From Phorcus lineatus (lineage: Eukaryota > Mollusca > Gastropoda > Trochida > Trochidae): DNA of 64,000 nucleotides. The translations under genes and the position numbers were made by a program. The number at the start of each line of letters is the position of its first letter. The stretch's first letter is position 1. The stretch lies in the NCBI GenBank assembly GCA_921293015.1, contig OV121087.1, forward strand, positions 39,666,630 to 39,730,629, written 5' to 3'. The notes beneath the pieces were generated by a model. The model had not been told where the DNA came from. It saw only the letters and a list, made by a program, of their open reading frames with translations, and made no database searches. Positions 1 through 12,612 of the stretch are shown here, in pieces.

Positions 1-2272
1 TGATAGTGAAAAGAGAATTGTGTATTTTTTAAATAGATATCAATGTCTAATGAAAAAAGATCTTAATGTGAATGGCAACGTATCTTATATTTATAAATCA
101 GAGAATAGAATTAAATCGCTATTTCATTTTGACAACAGGTTGTTCTATACAGTTTCACAGCATGGTGCAAATGTATATCACCTACAGTATCTTGCTCTAT
201 CAACAATGAGTGCACATCTTGTTAAAAACACGTTGTCCAAACAAAAGTTTTATTTGAGCTGAGGCGGACAACTATATTAAATAATTTTGTTGACTTTCAT
301 TTAATGTTCCAGGAACGATATCACTTTGACAAGATAATAGAAATATTGTCATGAGAGTGTGATTGTTTAAAAATAAAATTTGAATAACATTGTTGCACTG
401 TTCAAAGGGTCACACACTTGTTTTGATCATGTTTATTCTTAGGAACTGAACCAGTTAATGTTTTAGCAAATCAAATTCCCTTAACCATCACGTAACCTTG
501 ACGCTCTACCCAACATCTCCTGAAGCCAACAAAATGAATGTGTCATTTACTTCCAATGAAGTAAGAGTTTCTAGTTTTGCAGCTTGGCCCCCACTCTCAG
601 TTGTAAGCAAAACAAGATGAAGGTCATATGATGGGTACCAGTTCAGAAAGGGCTTGACCTCTATGTTGGCCATCCGTAATTATCTACTCTGTTTTTCATG
701 CCTATCAGGTGCTGGTGAGGTGAGTAACGGTCGGTCGGGGGGAAATCTTTAAAAGAGAAATACAATTGAAACACTTTCTTGTGATTCCACATCATGTAAT
801 AGAAATAGCCAAAGATAATTCAAATCAAATTCGATAATTCAATACCCGTAAACATTGTCCATACAAAATTTCAGTATTGACTGATAATAACAAAAACACT
901 ATTATTGTATATATGCGAGGCAACAGATCGGAAATAACTATTGAATCAGCCTATATTCGTATAAAACATTTCCATGTAATGCTTTAAGGCCTGATTTTTC
1001 TGCTGATCTGCTTTGAAATCTGGCTGTTGGCTGTATCAGAATTTTTTTACAACATTAATCAAAGGTCGAAAGGAGTATTTAGGTCGGGTGATGAGAAACC
1101 TTTAATCATACACAATAATAACTCGAAAACCTAACCGCAGATTCTTTATGAACTCAGTAATGATCGTATTGGGGAAAGGGTTCTCATGAATCTGCTGGCT
1201 TTTGAGAAAATTCTTGAGATAAAATCGATATAACCTGAAAGTACCACTGCCCTACAACTACCAGAGAAACCAACAGAAGTGATACTTAATTACATTGAAA
1301 AGTTGGTTGTAAAAAAATATATACCTTGATTATTTGTACACATGGTTTTGATGGCGACCTTCAACCTGCATCATATGACTGGCTTGATTGGCAGACCTGG
1401 ATGCATACAGAAAGATCTGTCTCTTTGTTATGTTAGTTGAACTCACAAACCTCACCTTGTGGAAATCTGATTTGAATTCGAAAACATTCTAACATTGTAT
1501 ATTCAAGCCAAGCTATGATTGGCGTCTGCTATTAACAATAACAGAGAATGTTATCTGGTATGAGTAAATATTATTTAATCGTTTTTTTTTAATACATTCT
1601 GCACTCATCATACAGTACCAGAACTTATCGATCCTTATATTGTACACGATTGATCCTTTGTAAACTTCTTTGTCTAACGAACCACTGATTTTTTTAACAA
1701 CGTTACTTAAAACTCAAATGTTGTTGTAATGTAAGTTCAGATAATCATTTAAGAAATTTTTTTATTGAAATAATCCAAGAAATACCACATTGAGTGATTT
1801 AACAAATAAATTCATTTGGTCATAACCATCATTTCCCGAATAGATAAAGCATTGACATTTTCATATATGTGTAATAACGAAATATTATGTTATCTCAACA
1901 ATATAATATGATATAGCTATCATGTTTAAACAAAATAACAAAGATACCCAAAAGTACGAAAAAGTAAAACTTACTTTTAACAATCTAAATTTGAGCATGC
2001 TCTACAAGCTGTTTTGAGTACAGTAAGTTTAAAGCATTGAAGTTTCTCCACATGACAGGGTCTTTGTCCATGTGTCATATCGAACATATTTACTTGAGAC
2101 CTCTATGTTGATATAACAATCTACCTCCCTGTGGCGATGTCTGGAAAACCACTTAAAGTTTCTTTTATATAAATGAGTTATCATTTCATCATTAAACCTA
2201 TAGATATTAGAGAAAAGTTCAAATCAGTCGAAATACACTAAAGCTGAATTTTTTGTGTCTTGCAGTAGTGAC
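1..2272. other. No gene recognised
   Basis: AT-rich sequence with only short chance ORFs. No transposon, RNA gene or tandem repeat is seen. Confidence 0.6.
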
Positions 2273-2374
2273 GACATTCTGTCCCAACAGAGGTAGCTTC
2301 GCCATAAATTCCTATACAACCGCTGTCTTGTATAGGAATTTATGACGGAGCTACCACTGTTGGGAGAGAATGTA
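2273..2374. repeat. Hairpin repeat with 47-base arms
   Basis: Left arm 2273-2319 and right arm 2328-2374 are inverted copies with a few mismatches (TTGTATAGGAATTTATGACG and its complement, then GGAGCTACC and CAACAG). The loop is 8 bases. One arm of the same family recurs at 63934-63990, so this is a dispersed foldback/MITE-like repeat. Confidence 0.7.
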
Positions 2375-5300
2375 GTGCCGGTCAATTTCTAAGGATTAAC
2401 GATTTTAAGCGGAAGAATTTTCCTTTTGCAAGATGTTTAAACATCAAACTTTGAAAATAGAATAGAATTTAACAAGAACATTTTCCCCGGAACAACCATG
2501 ATAACTCTACTGCTTCGCTTATTAAAATGCGAAGATCATTATGAACATATGGACATTTTCCATGGTGCAGTGTTTTTTTTACGTTACACTCCGATCGTTA
2601 CTCGTAAAAATTCAGCCTCCTATGCCAATTGGTTCTGGAGAAGATGAGAATTTAAGATTTTAGGGGAGACCTGTTACGGTAAGTCTCATGTGTATGTATT
2701 GGATCACATCCCCACAAAGTTTCAGCTTTAGGGGGGCAGCGGTTTCTGAGGAGAGGTAAAAAACGGACAACAGGCTATGGCATAAGCCCATCTTACTTTT
2801 CAGTTCTGATGAGATAATTAATGTTATCATTTTCCTGACATGAAGAATCGAATTTGTCACACTGTTCAAATATGGTCATGGCAGGTTGTCCAAACTCAAC
2901 AATTCTTTCTTCGATTTTCAAAAACCATTAAAGCTAGGATTATCTAACTTAAAATTGTCATCTTTGTAGGATAGGAACGAAGATGTATAATATCATTGTC
3001 CTACCCAAATAAAATGGGCGGGGCAGGGTTACATGCCAAAAGTTTGTTCACATACCTGTATATACTAGTGCAACTATCATGTAATTTGAGATGCCTTTGA
3101 GCTATCGTAGCGTTGCGAAATAGAAACGTAAATTATTGAATTTTCAATACACACATGCAGATCCATTCTTCTTTAAGGCAAATATTTATCGTATCGTAAA
3201 TTTCGAAAATGTGACCCCTTCTGTCTATATCAATATGCCAAAATTCGAATTTTAGCACCAGAGACCAGACACAATCCCAAAATAAGTTCAAGAATGGATA
3301 TTTCACAAATGGACAGTGGGTGATCCATTGTCAGTTTTGCTGAAGTTATTATATCGACGTTGAAACTTGATATTTGCACTACGATTCAGCGGTAAGTGAT
3401 ACTTTCGGTATGCAGCTATATATTTATTGTGATTCACCAAAACCAAAACTTGTCAGCGTAGGAAGCTCAAATTTTCAGAATAATCATTTTTGTTCCATGA
3501 CGATTAAAGTTTGCATATTTGGTCTTGACCGCCCTTCAAATATAGGTTGAACAGGGTACCAGACCTCAAATCTTTCAGAAATAAATCATGCTGAGGATAT
3601 TAAATTTTGAGAATTTATTCTTTGTAGTACTGAGACAAAGATGTGTGATTTCATTGTCCTGCCCTCAAAACTAAGGGTGTAGCAGGGGTTCATTTTGTGT
3701 GACAGGGTTGCAAATATGATAAAGTTAACAGTATTTTAAAGCTTGGTGCAATGGTGAATAGAATAAAAAATATGGTTATGAGGATTCAAAGTCCAAGTTC
3801 ATGTCTGTAGCACAGTTGTTTAAATGGTCAGCAATGTTCTTTGATTTGGTGTTCTTGATTTGCTTCCAACTTCATGTCAAAACGTCTTTTCTTGACTAAC
3901 ACTTGACAATTTTGGTGATGTATTTTATTTACAAAACTAACGGGTTTTAATCTTATTCATGAACATCAACAATACAAAGGCTGGTGAGCCACAGAGCCCA
4001 TGACTTCTTTATATTTAGTTATTGACTTCATTCATCTACTTTACTTCCTAAAAATGTTTAGTTTGATTCACTACCTTTCAAAATTCCTTAATGTCATTTA
4101 ATGCATGGTTCTTACAAAAACATCCTCGAAAGGATTGGTTTCAATCCCGAAAATCCCTTATAGTAATCAGTTATAATCAAAGATTCCACTGAACACGGAA
4201 TACCTCGTTTCATATGTGTGTAATGATAACACCATTAACTATAAGATTAATATATTTAAAGAACCGAACCTCCCATCCAAAAACACGGTGCGCAAAACAA
4301 ATAGAAACCTCCCATCCAAAAAACGCGGTGCTCAAAACAAATAGAAACCTCCCATCCAAAAACATGGTGCTCAAAACAAATGAGGGGGAATGGCTAAAGT
4401 ACACGTATCGGAATAACTTCTTACCTTGGCTCACATATAACATCCTCCCTACACATTTTCCTATCACCAGTGGCACATCAAACCCTGATCCAAATGATTA
4501 GGGAGAAACTTGATCATTATCATGTGCTAAGCTGTTACGGATAATGCCCTCCAGTGAACTACCTACATCCTGGCTTGAACAAAGTGCGATGAAACCTAAT
4601 CATCTGGTTCACGTTATAGATATTGATTTGTCACTGAAGATCTATCCACTATGCCGTAGATCTAAGATGGAATCCTTTCACAGGGTCCTCGTAGGTACTC
4701 TAATTATGGTAACCTTATGGTAACCAGTGTTAAAGAATGGGAGTGAAGGATAACCTAAGTAAAGGTTGTTTCGTGAAAAGAGGCCCAGCTGATCACAAAG
4801 CTTATTTCATATCCTTATTGAGTGATATACCTCTAGTAATTTCAGTCAAGAAAGTTGTGATCAACAGTGAATAAATCTGATGTACATACTTCATAAACCA
4901 CTATAATTGTTTCTCAGTTCATCCATAAAGTGAAAGATATACCTTTTATAACTAGAATTCAGGCAGGGGAAACAAGGTTGCGATCAATCTGAATGACTTT
5001 ACTGTAACACTACGACAATTGCATTTGCTGGTTCCAATTTCTACATCTCCTTGCCTTGTCCATCTGTTCTTGTTAATCATCATAATTGCAGAGCAAAATT
5101 TAAAACCAGTTCGTCATCTCTCATTAAATCTCAACATGTTTATTATCTATTATCGTTGGAAGTTCTTTCTGTTTTCAGATTTCTTGATTCTCCTACCCCA
5201 TAATATCAAATTCGATTTTGGCTCTTTAGAGAGAAAGATCAATTCGGGATGAAAATCAATAATCTTTCAGTAATTCCTACTTAAACTTTGCAGATTCATA

Positions 5301-5655
5301 CCCCAGTCTACAACATAAAAAGTTCCGTTTATACAAGTATATCATTTTAGCACATGACCATCTGTAAACATGGTCCTGAGAGTGAAAGTGAAGCCACTAA
5401 TCTAAGGCATTGCAAGGCACTGTTGATTGGGCATATCGTGAGTCGGTTATTCTTCCCACACATATACATTATTTTATTAATGTTGTAAATTATTTAAAGT
5501 ACAGGGCGTATTTTCATGTCATTTTCCCTAAAAGCAACATGCCGGGCCGTTGCAGACAGGCCAGCCTTTTTAAGATACTTTCAACTTTAAGAGGAATCTT
5601 TATTATGATCTACAGTCCCCAATCTAACATCTTATTCAAGTGTTCTATGATACAT
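2375..5655. other. No gene recognised apart from the 4.3 kb tandem repeat
   Basis: AT-rich non-coding sequence. Short ORFs at 2.7 kb, 5.0 kb and 5.4 kb lack splice context or protein-like composition. Confidence 0.55.
4267..4383. repeat. Tandem repeat, about 40-bp unit, 3 copies
   Basis: Units start at 4267, 4306 and 4346 with AACCTCCCATCCAAAAA and end GCTCAAAACAAATAGA or close variants. ORFs on both strands here are products of the repeat. Confidence 0.85.
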
Positions 5656-5862
5656 TTAAATATGGCCAAATGAGGACAGATCTGGCACATCAGTAGCTTT
5701 TAGACCTGTGAAGTCTTGCGGACTACCCTGATTCATGGCCAAAGCGCCTCCAACGATAGCCCCATTAGGGAATGGTGGTCTTGGATTATAAAATAATTTA
5801 TTTATCGATAGTGCTTCGTTTGTGTTTGACAGCACGAGATTAATCAACCCGGAAGAGGCCAT
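5656..5862 (-). CDS. Candidate small ORF or coding exon of unknown function
   Basis: Not recognised. A minus-strand ATG at 5862 opens 68 codons to TAA. It begins MASSGLINLVLSNTNEALSI and continues with a Pro/Gly-rich middle (FYNPRPPFPNGAIVGG) and an acidic end. The composition is more protein-like than the Phe/Ile/Tyr-rich shadows around it. A good acceptor (CTTTATTCTGTTGCAG) lies 42 bases upstream of the ATG, with an in-frame TAA between them, so the ATG would have to be the true start. A possible donor, TTCACAG|GTCTAA, sits inside the ORF, so it might be a first coding exon instead. No neighbouring exon was found. Confidence 0.25.
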   Translation of the reverse strand: MASSGLINLVLSNTNEALSINKLFYNPRPPFPNGAIVGGALAMNQGSPQDFTGLKATDVPDLSSFGHI

Positions 5863-6952
5863 TTAATGCTGGCATCTGTATTAGTGAGTTAACCCTTTGG
5901 GCCACTGCAACAGAATAAAGTGCAATTTGGGAGCTGTTCCAAGACTTCTCATCGACACGTTGGAGAGAATTCATTGGTTCTTATCCATGGTGATGATGAC
6001 ACCCTATTGTGTCAACAGTGGAATGTTATTTAAAATTTTGCAATTGACTGTCTCGTTCCAGAGGGTTGTCCGGTTTGAGATATTCTAAATAATACAAGCC
6101 CGGGTTCATCTTTTAAAAATTACGAATTAAGTTTTGGTATATTGAAAACGGTTTAAAACGTGTTAAATGTTTTTGAAAAGTATCAAGTAGTTAGTGAGGC
6201 GGTTTCGAACCTGCAATTGATCGATTCGATATCTTTATCAACTCAAAGGTCAGCTAAATTAAATGTAATCGCATGCTCTCCTAAAAAAATGAATATTTGA
6301 TCAACAAATGTGTAAATACGAATCGTAACTCTTTTGCAAACTGTTTGGTTGTAGTATTTGAACATATGGTGTGGGAACAATAGTTAAGCTGAAATTTGTT
6401 ATCAAGTTTCTCACTGAATACTTTACATGTATATCGTGGGATAAGCCTAATGTACTATGATGGGATGAGTGCTCTTCGTATGATTTTATGTTACTATCAA
6501 ATCGGCAACCTTTATTTACTTCGGGCATAATACATTGCAAGCATTAACTAATGCATGCCATTAGTAAATTATCCTCTTCTCGGCTAGGTTTTGATTAGAT
6601 TGCCTCTATATACAATATAATAACCTTAAATAACTTGTTCATTAGCATAAACAAGCCTATAATCACGATGAAGTTACATGCATGCTTGTGGCAGTCCCGG
6701 GTGCCATCAAGAGCCTATCCTGTGATATACCTGTGTGTGTGTCAACATATCATTTTCGGTAAAATCATCAGATCTCAGACATAATTTGTTGGAAAGGGCT
6801 AAAAGCGTCCATTTACTTCTTTCATAACTGTATTTTTGTCCCTATTAATGTCTAGGTCACGTAAGGTTACGTATAAAGAAGAAAGGTTGCAGACGTTAAT
6901 GGAAATGTATAATAGGTTGCGGTTCTTCGTCAAGAGTACTTAGCTAAAATAG

Positions 6953-7144
6953 CATGAATGAGTGAGTGAGTGGTTTAAAGGGGTAGTTGCACGTAATCTC
7001 ACGTGAATGAAAATTTTTTTTTTCCAATTTCAAAAGTGTTTTTAATCACAAAAATGTTTAAAACAATGATCGGCTTCTCGTGCTTTGATAAAGGCTCTAC
7101 GAAGGTCAGGTTCGTGATAACCAGGCACTTTCCCCTCCTTTTAA
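6953..7144 (+). mobile_element. Short TTAA-flanked MITE-like element next to a (GAGT)n tail remnant
   Basis: GAATGAGTGAGTGAGTGG (6955-6973) looks like the reverse complement of the ACTC-type retroposon tail. TTAA at 6975-6978 follows, then AGGGGTAGTTGCACG, the start shared by the TTAA/AGGGG element family. A weaker inverted end, AGTGCC read on the minus strand beside TTAA 7141-7144, may be the other terminus. Confidence 0.4.
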
Positions 7145-10100
7145 CATGTTTCATTGAAAAATGTATCTCTATCATAAATTAAGATTTTATCCTATGGCAT
7201 ATCGTTTATAGAGACTTTCAAAATACATTAAAATCATCTCATTCCTGTTTGGCTTGTAGGTTTTGTCCGTCGATGTTTCCGATGTACCCAACATTTATAA
7301 ATCGAAATTGCCTTGACATCTTCCCTTCAGTTAATTGCAAACAATGGGTTTAGAGTGAATATAATTGCAGGTCTAATAAAAAAATAACTTATAATTCCTT
7401 CCCTTCACCAAATCAATATTCACTTAAGTAAAGTAGTAGTAGAAGTGATTCTTGTTGACAAAAGGTTTCACAAGTACATGCACTGAACTTGTAGGAGTTC
7501 TCATGTTCAATTGCATCAAGCCATGTTGACACTAAGTGGTTCAATTTAATCAACAAATAATAGATTTGGCTTCAAACATTTCAACCTCACTTTGACCTTG
7601 TCAGGTTCATTCCCCATTTCTAATTACTTGAATGACTTGAAATAATCATCTACATTTTGCAGAATTAGTGCGCTAAGGTATCTCAATATACTTAAAAACA
7701 TTCCATAGATTGTAAAACTGACAATAGTCCTTTTTCTTCAAGTTAATAAAGAACGCAAAAATATGATGAAACATTTCATTACATGATTATAAAAACACTG
7801 ACCTTATTTGTATTCTATTGGTTATAAGAATGTTGAATCCAGTTTCAAAGAACAGTTTCTCATGCAAAGTATTGCACAAATATAAAAGAACGTTTCCATT
7901 CATAAACTTGCTAATGAGACACTCTGAAATGTTAATACAAATCGCATTAGGAACATTCTTGGAAACACTGAAACATCGGATTACCGCATTCGGAAGGCTG
8001 AATAGAGTTAGTTTGAAATACAGAACGTTTTACTCTCTTGTAGACCATTGAAATAATCAGAAATTGACTAAATAGTTAATGTTTTGTCCATATACACACT
8101 AAAACAGTCTCAAACAGACTCTCTCAAGTTCACAAAATTGATTTCATTTCGGTTTTGTTAGCGAAAATAGTAACCATTTATAGCTTGCTGGTTTGTAAAG
8201 TTTCTGTTGGTGTTTCAGGTATGGTTTTCGTCACATAAGTGGCCAAACATTCAGAGATGTGAGAGTTGAATAAAACCATGCTGTTAACGTTCATTAAGCA
8301 GGAAATAAAATCTATGTGGAGGTTTCTTTCACCTAAAGAAACCATTTCGTCGGGGCTTCTTTTCCTATTTGTTTACCAAAGCAAAATATCTCCTAAGTTC
8401 TATATTATCCAAGTCGAATTTCAATAAGAATTCCATTTACAATGATGTTCCCTTGATAAATGATCATTGAGTATGGCAGCTGTGTAATAGGATCATTTGT
8501 TGAATGTTAATGTGTTATTGAGAAAGCAGCATGTTGCAATGACGTGGTTCGATCTAAGTAAACTAATGCGGTAATACAGTTTACATGCATATGCCCTCAC
8601 TTCAAGCAAGATGAACAATTTATATAAGTAAAGCATGTACTCAGGACAGATGCCACCTGCGCAAGTGTTTCATTAAAGGAAAGAGAGCGAAACTTTTGGG
8701 AAAGTTTCTTTAGTCTTATGGTACACTACTAAATTGCTTGTGTATATTTCAATTCTTTACATGGCTGCCGTAAGTAAGAACTGAAAGTTAATGTGAACAT
8801 GATGCCACGTTCAGTTTTTGGTGAGGTCATAAATAGAGGATATTATATGAGTGTCTATGACATACCATGTTTACGACACGAGTGCTGAATATTAGTATTT
8901 CCCGAGCGAGAGCGATGTGATATTTTGCCCTAGGGCATCGTATAAAAAATATGAACCTCGATGTGATTGCCCTTGTAGGTAATAAGTAGGTTTTATTTGA
9001 ACAGAATGCATGTGAACTTATAATAATTTTATAAACTATCTTACGTTTTATCTTCTTTGTATTATTTTCAAAAAATCACTGCAGTTCTAAAGATGTATTT
9101 CATTATTGTGTCTGCAAAAGGCATCATATGAAATTGTTATCAGCTACAACAACGAAAACCTGAATGTACATGAGTTTACACTGAGACAACAATATATATT
9201 TGAAAAGAAGTCAATGGTAAATAAGAAACTGATGATGATATCTATTTCATAACCATTGCAACATTAGAGGTATCAAACGTACTGCATCTTTTCGTAACCA
9301 CTCCAAAACCTTCAGTAAGCAGATCAAAACAAGCCAAAGAGTTTAAGAATCAAATTAAGTCTTCTGTACTTCTAGTAACCTAGTTTGCAATAAAATGGAG
9401 AAAATTACCTGTACTCAGCTTTAACTGCTCGCCTCTAACTTGGGTCTCTTACTGGGGAACGTGCATAATAACAGTATATCAAAATATCATAATCCATATA
9501 TTGTCAAATGTTTGGATGGTGTAAATATATCAAAGCCATTTTCAACTTGTTTAAGAGGAAAGTTATAGACATGAGATTAAACTATGGAACAACCCCATAA
9601 AAGTCAGGTATTTAACTAAATTAATTTAATAAACTTAATTAAAAACAAAAACAGTAAGAATAACCGCGTAGATGTTGAGCGTCCAGACTGGCACCATAAC
9701 ATTTTCAAAGCTGAAACTGTCAGTTAGCTAACACAAAGACCCCACTTAATCTGTACATTCTGGGATGAAGGCACCAATTACTCCAAAAGAGGCTTGCTAC
9801 TAATGCCTGTTATTCCAGATAAAGGTCACCTCCATGTAGTTCCCCTTTAGCGATGACAGCAAGTCTGATTAACTGGTAACAGGTACCAAGAGTGACGGTA
9901 CTATTCCTGTATATCCTGAAAGAGCTTGCGTATCAAAACAGCTTCACGAGATTGGCATAGGAGAAAAATCTTGATTGTAATTAATGTGAATATAAAACAT
10001 AAACATTCTCTGAGGAAATTAAGAAATGGACCTCTTTGTAAAATTCCAAATTCTTGAATTTCTTCATATCGACTTGTTATGCTCTTATGATCTTCAGATT

Positions 10101-10729
10101 GACATGTGAAGATTAATCAACAAAGTAGGGAAACGAAGATGTCACAGATGAAATGTCTGGCATCTCCTGATTTTATTCCACATTTCTTCACAATCACTCA
10201 TGTAATAATACACATGTAAAGGCTTATAAAAAAATTGGTGACGAACTTATGCCAGTGAATGGTTTTGCTTTTCCTGGATGTATCTATTTATAACAAGATT
10301 TTTTTTTAAAGATTTAGTGTTCAATCGTCTTATGTAGATTTATCAGCAAAGAGGTTGTCTAAAGAGATCAAATTTAAGTCGTAAAAGATTACATGATAAT
10401 TCAAGACAAATATGCAGTCACATAATATTCTCGTACTAGTGCAACTTGTAACTCTTAAGTGACACTTCATTTTGAATATAAAACGTAATATTTGTGCGTA
10501 AAACGTAATATTTTATTTTTAAAGCGAATAATCATAATTATTTGAAACAGCTAAAAGTTACTTTGAAAATATAATCACATAGATTGACGATGATGTGTTA
10601 TGTTTTGGATGCTAAACTTTTTAAGAAAGCAATCTTTGTATTTTAAGTTCAACTTAGATTTAAGTTCAATATTAAAGCATCTTATATCGATCATGATATG
10701 AACTATAGATTATCTCAATATTCAAAATT
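7145..10729. other. No gene recognised apart from the foldback repeat at 8.8 kb
   Basis: AT-rich non-coding sequence. Nothing else is supported. Confidence 0.55.
8834..8984. mobile_element. Internally deleted copy of the foldback repeat at 62.5-62.9 kb
   Basis: It contains in order ATATTATATGAGTGTC, CCATGTTTACGACACGAGTG, TTTCCCGAGCGAGAGCG, TTGCCCTAGGGCATCGTAT and ATGTGATTGCCCTTGTAGGT. All are present in reverse orientation at 62.5-62.9 kb, where about 200 more bases separate the last two parts from the first three. Confidence 0.6.
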
Positions 10730-11120
10730 AGGTTGGTCCCAAACTTGTCTTTGATAAATATAAAAAAAACCTACCTGGTTAAAGCACTTATGAATTTACC
10801 ACAAAACGAATAATATGAATTTCTTATATATTATTACCGTTGTAAATTCGATGTTAAATTCAGTTCAATGACAATTATCAACAGCATGGATGATTTCCTT
10901 CTGTATGCGTCAAAATTTGATCTAATTATTAATCCTTTACTCATGAGATATCTGATACAAACAGATCTGCCAGTGCAATATCGATTTGATCTCCTTGATG
11001 AAGTCAACTTGATTGCATATTCACGCATTTTTAGATCAAGTTGATTGGAACCAGATTCACTTTACTGCATAATATATTATTACCGTGACTGTTTAACACC
11101 CAGTCATTGATAATATCTCC
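10730..11120. repeat. Diverged segment, inverted copy of 14750-15140
   Basis: GTTGGTCCCAAACTTG, GCACTTATGAATTTACCAC, GTCAACTTGAT, AACCAGATTCACTT and TGTTTAACACCC occur here. Their counterparts occur on the opposite strand in 14750-15140, in the same relative order. Identity is moderate with indels. The segment ends shortly before the Tc1 element. Confidence 0.6.
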
Positions 11121-11455
11121 AAGAACAGCAAAGTTTATGTTAAATAACCTTCATGTTTTAAACTTTATTTGAGACATTCACATCATGTATGCATAAATAA
11201 ACTCATGTCCAAAAGAAACGATACCAATGTTTAAAATGAGATTGCAGAAAAACTAAACAACACAGAAAGTTCAAATCTGTATATTTTATTTTAGAAATAA
11301 TTTCTGTAAACGTGTTTATAAATTCCTAACAATCAAGCCGTAACAATGTCCAGGGCAGGTGTGTAAAGACCTGTGGGTCCATAATTGAAATTTCATAACA
11401 GCACAAATAATGAAACCGGTCGGTAGAAGTTCCCAAAACACATCCAAAAGTCACA

Positions 11456-11746
11456 TTAGTATCGTGTATGCCCTCCATTTGCCACCATGCATGAGAAGAC
11501 ACGTCTCCGGACTGATGATGTCAAACCTCTGATGACGTAGGGGGTGATGCGCTGCCACTCGTCCAGGAGGCATTGTTCGAGTTCTTGGAGGTTGGCTGGA
11601 GGCATGGGACGTTGCCTGATTTGATTAATTAATCTGGTAACGGTTATGCGCGCGCAGCCAAGCCTTCTTGCGACAGCTGTGTGCGTTGCTCCCTCCTGGA
11701 CCATTCCGACCGCTCTTTCTCTCTGGATAGCTGTGAGACGTGGCAT
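11456..11746 (-). pseudogene. Tc1 transposase deletion derivative: N-terminal HTH fused in frame to the C-terminus
   Basis: Ninety-six residues from ATG 11746 to TAA 11456. Residues 1-46 (MPRLTAIQRERAVGMVQEGA, then VARRLGCARITVTRLI) are the first helix-turn-helix of a Tc1 transposase. From about residue 53 (LQELEQCLLDEWQRI to NGGHTRY) it is the family's extreme C-terminus. The whole DDE catalytic domain is missing, yet the junction keeps the frame open. The product could in principle bind the element's ends but not cut DNA. A longer frame upstream (to 11821) is leader sequence. The start at 11746 is chosen because MPRL is the usual Tc1-type start. Confidence 0.8.
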
Positions 11747-11793
11747 TTCTTTTGGTTTTTTTGTTGTAGTGGTCCCAACGTGTCGAGTCGGCT

Positions 11794-11801
11794 CTTTTAT
11801 A
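11794..11801 (-). promoter_or_regulatory. TATA box of the deleted Tc1 element
   Basis: TATAAAAG on the minus strand, about 50 bases before the ATG at 11746. It matches the position of the TATA box in the Tc1-like element at 29.4 kb. Confidence 0.45.
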
Positions 11802-12286
11802 CAGTGAATGTGCACGTGCATTTCGTGCCAAACAACAAAACTTCATTTTCACGATGGGTGCGTTTCGGTCGCGTTTCAACTAAAGTTTCCGGTTTTTTTT
11901 ATTGAACATGTTTGGTTTGGATCCCGGGAATCGTATCCGCTAGGTTTCATCCATAAAAGAACGCTAAATTTAAATGTTTTTAAAAAAATAGTTGGTATCG
12001 TTTCTTTTGGACATGAGTTTATTCAAATACCTTTTCAACCCTGGGCAGTATTTATTATCATTAATATAAAAGACAATTAGATAAAGAACTGAATCAATAA
12101 TCATTTTCTATTTACTTTATGTTCCTCTGAAGTTTGGTTAACTAATGGTTGACAATGGTGATACGCATACCGTATGCATCTGACTACAGATATCAAACTC
12201 CATTGATAAACAAGAGTATGTAAATTTGAAAGGGAGATATTACAAATTCATAGTCTTTGATAAGGTTAATTGATTTTAAATTCGAC

Positions 12287-12612
12287 TTTTTGTCCCCCGC
12301 CGCAAGGAAGAACGGGGGACTATGAATTCAGCGGCGTCTGTCTGTCCGTCCGTACGTACATGTACGTACATACTCTCGGATTCTTGTTAACGCGATAACT
12401 CATGAAGCTTAGCATCTAGAGTAATCATATTTGATGACAGCTTTCAATGGAGGAAGACTCAGACGCAAGTCGACTTTGGTAACCTTGACTTCATTTTCAA
12501 GGTCACCACGACACCTTGACCACTTTGTAATACATTGTTAACGCGATATCTCGTAAAACTTAGCACCTAAATATCTTTTAACGGCGGGGAACATTGCCAA
12601 GTTAGTGGCAAA
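12287..12612. repeat. Dispersed repeat with CGGGGGAC ends and GTTAACGCGATA motifs
   Basis: It starts with a small hairpin (TCCCCCGC, GCGGCGTCTGTC nearby) and a run of GTCCGTCCGTACG. It contains GTTAACGCGATA twice (AACTC, then TCTCG), plus AAGGTCACCACG and a closing GGCGGGGAACATTGCC. I recall very similar repeats in many mollusc and other lophotrochozoan genomes; this was not checked here. Confidence 0.5.

Larger units (their letters stand above)
11198..12021 (-). mobile_element. Internally deleted Tc1-like element with perfect terminal repeats
   Basis: The 30 bases at 11198-11227 and the reverse complement of 11992-12021 are identical. They begin TAAACTCATGTCC, including the TA target, and continue AAAAGAAACGATACC. 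The element is 824 bases, about half the usual Tc1 length. It carries a remnant transposase on the minus strand and is non-autonomous. The perfect ends suggest relatively recent movement. It is a different subfamily from the element at 29.4 kb, as the ends do not match. Confidence 0.88.

Noticed and set aside
4210-4501. Overlapping ORFs on both strands
   Set aside because: Both are translations of a three-copy tandem repeat.
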